From an uncultured Ruminococcus sp. (GTDB lineage Bacteria; Bacillota; Clostridia; Oscillospirales; Ruminococcaceae), in NCBI RefSeq assembly GCF_946187255.1, contig NZ_CAMHRZ010000010.1:1-27128 (forward strand): DNA of 27,128 bases, read 5' to 3'. The translations under genes were made by a program, and so were the position numbers. The first letter of the stretch is position 1. Every line of letters starts with the position of its first letter. This document shows positions 23,663 to 27,128 of the stretch, one piece after another. The notes beneath the pieces are model-generated. The model searched no databases. It had not been told where the DNA came from and worked only from the letters and a program-made list of their open reading frames with translations.

Positions 23663-24145
23663 TCATACTCCCAGCGACTCTGCCCACTTTTTGAGCTCGC
23701 TCACCGATGTCTTTGCCGAAAAACGCTTGCCGTCCTTTATCACTGCGGTGTCCGAAACGCTTGATTCAAGCTCCTTTGCGGTGTTTCCCAGTCCGCTCAT
23801 GCCCGATGTGGCAAAGAGTACTATCGTCTTGCCCGAAAAGTCATAGGCTTCAAGGAAGGTGTTTATTATAGTCGGCGCCACATACCACCATATCGGGAAA
23901 CCGACAAATATCGTGTCATAGCCGGCAATATTCGCATCGGTATCTGCCAGTGCGGGACGGGATGACTTGTCTTTCATCTCCAGCGAGCTCCTGCTGTTCT
24001 TGTCCGTCCATTTGAGGTCTGCTTTTGTGTAGGGCACAGCGGGGCGTATCTCATAAAGGTCTGCGTCTGCGGCTTCCGCCAGATTTTTGGCAAGCCCCGC
24101 AGTCACTCCGCTTGCCGAGAAATAGGCTACTAATCTCTTGCTCAT
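23663..24145 (-). CDS. Flavodoxin
   Basis: A 160-residue flavodoxin. The ATG at 24145 is supported by AGGAGGAG about 7 bases upstream; a longer reading from 24199 would add 18 residues that belong to no flavodoxin. The protein begins MSKRLVAYFSASGVTAG, giving the first strand and the phosphate-binding loop (SASGVT) for FMN. GYDTIFVGFPIWWYVAP (about 85-101) is the aromatic isoalloxazine-binding loop, and VLFATSGMSGLG follows as the third contact. It looks like the Flavodoxin_4-type family used for low-potential electron transfer or as a small reductase. It starts 17 bases after the FMN reductase stop, so the two share a transcript. Confidence 0.92.
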   Translation of the reverse strand: MSKRLVAYFSASGVTAGLAKNLAEAADADLYEIRPAVPYTKADLKWTDKNSRSSLEMKDKSSRPALADTDANIAGYDTIFVGFPIWWYVAPTIINTFLEAYDFSGKTIVLFATSGMSGLGNTAKELESSVSDTAVIKDGKRFSAKTSVSELKKWAESLGV

Positions 24146-24162
24146 ACAGTTCTCCTCCTGTT

Positions 24163-24789
24163 TCAAAGATCGTCTCTTATAAAATGCGTAGGCTGCCACT
24201 GCTCTTTTTCGGGCAGTCCGTACTTTTCTTTCCCGAGAGCTATGGACTTCATAAGGAAACTCATATTCTTCGCCAGCGTCCTCATGGTCTGCAAACCTTC
24301 TGCGTCCTTTTCCGCATCACCGTTCTCACGTCCGTGAACACAGTTCCAGTACTGGCTGGAAGCAATTGGCATATTGCTGATGGTGAAGTACTTGTTCAGT
24401 TCGTCAAAGGTGGCAGAACATCCGCCGCGCCTGGCGACAACTACACTTGCGCCCACTTTCATGGTCTTGTCGAAGTGTGAGCTGAAAAACAGTCTGTCAA
24501 GGCAGGCGATGAGCGTTGCATTTGCCGAAGCGTAGTACACAGGCGAAGCCACCACAAGCCCGTCGGCTTCTTCAAACTTCGGCGCAAGTTCATTGACCGC
24601 ATCATTGAACACACAGCGTCCCAGTTCACCGCACTTGTGGCAGGCGATACATCCGCGTATATCCTTGTTCCCGATATGACAGACCTCCGCTTCAACGCCC
24701 TGTGCTTCAAAGGTCTTTACCAGTTCGTTCACGGCTGTGGCAGTGTTGCCGTCAGCGTGAGGACTTCCGTTGAGTATCAAAACTTTCAT
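24163..24789 (-). CDS. NADPH-dependent FMN reductase / iron-sulfur flavoprotein-like
   Basis: A 208-residue protein of the flavodoxin-like FMN reductase superfamily. MKVLILNGSPHADGNT gives the first strand and FMN phosphate loop (SPHADGNT), and VASPVYYASANA is the second flavin contact. Cys47, Cys50, Cys53 and Cys59 form CX2CX2CX5C, which fits the compact motif that holds a 4Fe-4S cluster in archaeal and clostridial iron-sulfur flavoproteins (Isf). Some relatives with this pattern may not carry a cluster, so the metal is uncertain. It sits 18 bases after the alcohol dehydrogenase stop and 17 bases before the flavodoxin start. That suggests the three handle electrons together, for example in oxidative or electrophile stress. 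Confidence 0.88.
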   Translation of the reverse strand: MKVLILNGSPHADGNTATAVNELVKTFEAQGVEAEVCHIGNKDIRGCIACHKCGELGRCVFNDAVNELAPKFEEADGLVVASPVYYASANATLIACLDRLFFSSHFDKTMKVGASVVVARRGGCSATFDELNKYFTISNMPIASSQYWNCVHGRENGDAEKDAEGLQTMRTLAKNMSFLMKSIALGKEKYGLPEKEQWQPTHFIRDDL

Positions 24790-24807
24790 ACAGCTGCCTT
24801 CCTTTCT

Positions 24808-25974
24808 TTACATACTCGCTTTCAGTATCTTAACGACTTCATCGCGGTCAAGCACCTTGTAGCCGCCGTTCAGTATGATCGTAGCATCAGCAATGCCCTC
24901 TATCATATCCTCTGTGGCACCCAACTCGGATATCTTCATCACAAGCCCGATCTCTTTCATCCAGCTTTCCATCGCATCAAGTCCGGCATTTGCCAGCTGT
25001 TCATCGGTCTTGCCCTCGGGGGATATGCCCCAGACTTCCTTTGCAAAGCGGGCGAACTTCTTCAAGCCGTAGGGCATGATATAGCGGTAATAGGGAAGCG
25101 ATACCGCCGCCAGCGTCATTCCGTGAGTAGCGTCGGTGTATGCGCCCACCGCCTGACCCAGCATATGGACCATCCAGTCCTCTGATTTGCCGCAGGATAT
25201 GAGAGTGTTGAGCGCCCATGTGGCAGTCCACATGATATTGGAGCGTGCTTCGTAGTCCTGCGGGTCTTTGACAGCGATACGGCTGGCGTGGATAAGGCTT
25301 TTCATAAGTCCTTCGCTGATATAATCGGAAGTATTGTCGTCCTCGCCCGAGAAATACTGCTCGCAGATATGGTTGAGTATGTCGTATATCCCCGCGATCA
25401 TCTGATACTTCGGCAGTGTCATGGTGTATCTCGGGTCAAGTATTGAGAATTTCGGCATCACATCGTCACCGAACACATGACCTATCTTCAGCTTTGCCTT
25501 GTGGTTTGTGATGACCGAGCCGCCGTTCATTTCGGAGCCTGTGCCTGCCATCGTCAGCACACAGCCGACGGGTATTATCTCGCAGTCGGGTTCTTCAAAG
25601 CGGATGAAGTATTTCTCCCAGGGGTCATCGCCGCAGTATGCAGATACCGATACCGCCTTTGAATAATCGCACACAGAACCGCCGCCCACCGCAAGGATGA
25701 GATCGGTCTTATGTTCACGGGCAATGGCAGCGCCCTCTATCAGCTTGTCAGAAGTCGGGTTCGGCATAACGCCCGCGACCTCCGCAACGTTCTTGCCGCA
25801 GTCTTTCAGTATAGCGATGATCTCGTCATACAGCCCGCTTTTCTTGATGGAGCCGCCGCCGTACACGAACAGGATGTTCTCGCCGTACTTTGCAAGTTCG
25901 TCTTTAAGGCTGCTTATGGCGCCCTCACCGAAATAGAGCTTGGTCGGGTTGTGGTAGCTGAAATTTCCTAACAT
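24808..25974 (-). CDS. Iron-containing alcohol dehydrogenase (NADPH-type butanol dehydrogenase / YqhD-like)
   Basis: A 388-residue enzyme of the group III (iron-activated) alcohol dehydrogenases, probably cytosolic and NADPH-linked. The nucleotide-binding signature is GGGS at 97-100 (LILAVGGGSVCDYSKA), and YGGGSIKKSGLYD (38-50) resembles the NADPH site of YqhD-type enzymes. The metal ligands are seen as Asp198 and His202 (GIYDILNHICEQ), His270 (MVHMLGQ) and His284 (TDATHGM). Family enzymes reduce short aldehydes, including toxic ones such as butyraldehyde or methylglyoxal. It leads a minus-strand group with the FMN reductase, flavodoxin and acetyltransferase, preceded by GGAGG and by a candidate operator at 26014-26038. 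Induction by aldehyde or redox stress is therefore plausible, but no regulator is in view. Confidence 0.93.
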   Translation of the reverse strand: MLGNFSYHNPTKLYFGEGAISSLKDELAKYGENILFVYGGGSIKKSGLYDEIIAILKDCGKNVAEVAGVMPNPTSDKLIEGAAIAREHKTDLILAVGGGSVCDYSKAVSVSAYCGDDPWEKYFIRFEEPDCEIIPVGCVLTMAGTGSEMNGGSVITNHKAKLKIGHVFGDDVMPKFSILDPRYTMTLPKYQMIAGIYDILNHICEQYFSGEDDNTSDYISEGLMKSLIHASRIAVKDPQDYEARSNIMWTATWALNTLISCGKSEDWMVHMLGQAVGAYTDATHGMTLAAVSLPYYRYIMPYGLKKFARFAKEVWGISPEGKTDEQLANAGLDAMESWMKEIGLVMKISELGATEDMIEGIADATIILNGGYKVLDRDEVVKILKASM

Positions 25975-26013
25975 GATAAATACCTCCGTTTCTGTTTTCC
26001 GTATACTATTCCG

Positions 26014-26038
26014 GACCGTTCACTATAATATGACGGTC
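26014..26038. repeat. Inverted repeat, probable operator upstream of the alcohol dehydrogenase
   Basis: GACCGT (26014-26019) and ACGGTC (26033-26038) are exact reverse complements 13 bases apart, around an A/T core with a TATTAT / TATAAT-like sequence. It sits 40-64 bases before the start codon at 25974. I could not find a well-spaced -35 for a minus-strand promoter, so the -10 assignment is open. Confidence 0.45.
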
Positions 26039-26153
26039 AGTTCTTTTAATCCTCTTATAATATGATCCTGCCCGAAGTTCTTCTGTGTGTATGCCCGTTT
26101 TAGCGGCGATCACAGTTAGTCCTTTGCCGTTGGGTTTGCGGTATCCCGTATCA

Positions 26154-26825
26154 TTACGGTAATGCGGAGCACAGCATATTCCAGTATGCGTGCAGTATTA
26201 TCGGCACGATGATACTGCGGCTCTTTACGAATGACCAGCTGAATATCAGGCTCAGCACGAAGATGACCAGGCACGAGAAAATTACCGCATACGACGAGAA
26301 CAAGCCCTTCATTATCCATAGCGGGAAATGTATCATCAGGAACATCAACGCATTGCCCAAAAATACAGGAGCGGGCTTGCGGTCTTTCAGCGCCGTGTTC
26401 AGAAGCATCCCGCGAAAGAAGAATTCCTCCGTTGTACCCACGCAAAGATCCACAAGCGCAGCGGTCACGCAGAACGACGGATCAAATACCAGCCTGCCGT
26501 TGCTAAGGTAGTTCGGTATCATCTGCACCGCCGAGAATAACAGCAGAAAAGCGCCCAATATGATATAATTGACGGGCTTTTTGGCATCCCCGAGTATCTC
26601 GCTTTTATTGAGATACATGGCATCGCCGCGCTTCACTATCAGAAATACCGCAGGTATCAGCCATATCAGTATCTTCAAGCCTATCTCCTTGATGACTTCC
26701 ACCGATACGGGCAGTGTCATCGCATTCAGCTTCGGCACGACCGCGCATTCAAGGCACGCCCATACCGCAAACAGCAGAAGATAGCAGACAAGGGCTGTAA
26801 CTCTCATGTTTTTTTCCTGTTTCAT
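26154..26825 (-). CDS. CPBP family intramembrane metalloprotease (Abi/CAAX type)
   Basis: A 223-residue multi-span protein of the CPBP (CAAX protease and bacteriocin-processing) family. All three family motifs are in place: TTEEFFFRG (Glu133, Glu134, Arg138), FLMIH (Phe162, His166) and HAYWN (His212, Asn216). The glutamates and histidines form the active site of an intramembrane glutamic-type peptidase. There are about six hydrophobic spans. I start at the ATG at 26825 because GGAGG is about 9 bases upstream; a TTG at 26840 would overlap that site. Bacterial members act in bacteriocin self-immunity or maturation, or in membrane-protein processing. No bacteriocin gene is visible, so this one may be housekeeping. 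It has its own promoter at 26895-26923. Confidence 0.92.
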   Translation of the reverse strand: MKQEKNMRVTALVCYLLLFAVWACLECAVVPKLNAMTLPVSVEVIKEIGLKILIWLIPAVFLIVKRGDAMYLNKSEILGDAKKPVNYIILGAFLLLFSAVQMIPNYLSNGRLVFDPSFCVTAALVDLCVGTTEEFFFRGMLLNTALKDRKPAPVFLGNALMFLMIHFPLWIMKGLFSSYAVIFSCLVIFVLSLIFSWSFVKSRSIIVPIILHAYWNMLCSALP

Positions 26826-26894
26826 TTGTTGTTCCTCCAATTAATGTTTTATATTTCTTTAGCGGATCATCCTATCACAGCATGATCTACGTTT

Positions 26895-26923
26895 ATCATA
26901 CCATATTTTGGGCAAAAGGTCAA
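26895..26923 (-). promoter_or_regulatory. Promoter of the CPBP protease gene
   Basis: On the minus strand TTGACC (26923-26918), 17 bases, TATGAT (26900-26895). The leader is about 65 bases. Confidence 0.78.
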
Positions 26924-26978
26924 TCATAAGACTGGTAGTTTTTTGCGGAGTTCCGGCAGATACAAGAATCAGGGCATG

Positions 26979-27005
26979 AAAAAACCGCCTGATGTGTCGG
27001 GCGGT
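26979..27005 (-). terminator. Intrinsic terminator of the gene running off the right edge
   Basis: On the minus strand ACCGCC (27005-27000) pairs with GGCGGT (26989-26984) around a 10-base loop and is followed by TTTTTT. It begins at the stop codon of the partial gene. Confidence 0.88.
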
Positions 27006-27128
27006 CAGTCGTTATTAAGGTCAGGGCATTTTTTGCATATTTCTTTGTAATTCGGCTTGACCTTGAATTTGTCGGGGATATATGACTCATTGCCAAACAT
27101 CTCATCGATTACATCAGTAATTACAAGG
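27005..27128 (-). CDS. C-terminus of an unknown protein (5' end outside window)
   Basis: Read on the minus strand, a frame open at the right edge gives about 40 residues ending in NND and a TGA at 27007-27005, followed directly by a terminator. The tail contains SYIPDKFKVKPNYKEICKKC, polar and lysine-rich, with a Cys-Lys-Lys-Cys pair. This is too short to assign a family. It looks like a genuine gene because of the tightly placed terminator and open frame, but no function can be given. Confidence 0.6.
   Translation of the reverse strand, partial: LVITDVIDEMFGNESYIPDKFKVKPNYKEICKKCPDLNND

Noticed and set aside
26154..26825. CPBP protease as evidence for a linked bacteriocin cluster
   Set aside because: No precursor peptide, exporter or modification gene is next to it in the visible part, and many CPBP proteins are unrelated to bacteriocins.
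1..27128. CRISPR arrays, tRNA or rRNA genes, insertion sequences, attachment sites
   Set aside because: I looked on both strands and saw no regularly spaced identical repeats, cloverleaf-type sequences, transposase motifs or flanking direct repeats.

Overview
The window looks like a chromosomal segment of a Gram-positive anaerobe of the Ruminococcus / Oscillospiraceae type. This is an inference from Firmicutes-style ribosome binding sites and TTGACA-17-TATAAT promoters, the mix of low-GC and mid-GC genes, a BspA-type leucine-rich repeat protein with fibronectin-like tails, an NADPH-type butanol dehydrogenase, and a multi-TM HD-GYP protein. I see no rRNA, tRNA, CRISPR array, insertion sequence or phage module. 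The window cuts a gene at each end.

Layout. (1) 1-1169: tandem half-size chromate-family transporters, overlapping, with a terminator. (2) 1210-2082: a lone small membrane protein of unknown function with its own promoter and terminator. (3) 2250-15420, all on the minus strand: two paralogous cassettes, each ATPase, FtsX-type permease, then exported serine hydrolase of the beta-lactamase/PBP fold. Between them lies an OmpR-type response regulator and histidine kinase pair. (4) 15456-16811: a MATE exporter, divergent from (5) an unrecognised 289-aa protein at 17024-17893. (6) 17969-19315: a secreted leucine-rich repeat protein, divergent from (7) a RhuM-Fic/Doc fusion at 19639-20583. (8) 20892-22961: a membrane HD-GYP protein with a large beta-rich C-terminal region that looks internally duplicated. 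(9) 23057-25974, minus: a redox set (GNAT acetyltransferase, flavodoxin, FMN reductase with a CX2CX2CX5C motif, iron-type alcohol dehydrogenase). (10) A CPBP membrane protease and the 3' end of a further minus-strand gene.

The most interesting part is region 3. The two ABC cassettes have promoters that align without gaps over about 74 bases. Both carry AAGRA-like direct repeats spaced exactly 11 bases apart, running into a poor -35 element 17 bases upstream of a perfect TATAAT. That is the arrangement expected of an activator of the OmpR family, and the only such regulator here sits between the cassettes. My reading is a self-contained sense-and-respond module. The sensor kinase detects an envelope stress, the regulator turns on both cassettes, and each makes a membrane machine with large extracellular domains plus a dedicated surface hydrolase. 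The two hydrolases differ in anchoring: one is a lipoprotein, the other has an ordinary signal peptide. They share unusual features: no room for the usual N-terminal strands before the SxxK motif, KGG in place of HTG/KTG, and a beta-rich C-terminal half of about 300 residues. The substrate is not known from sequence.
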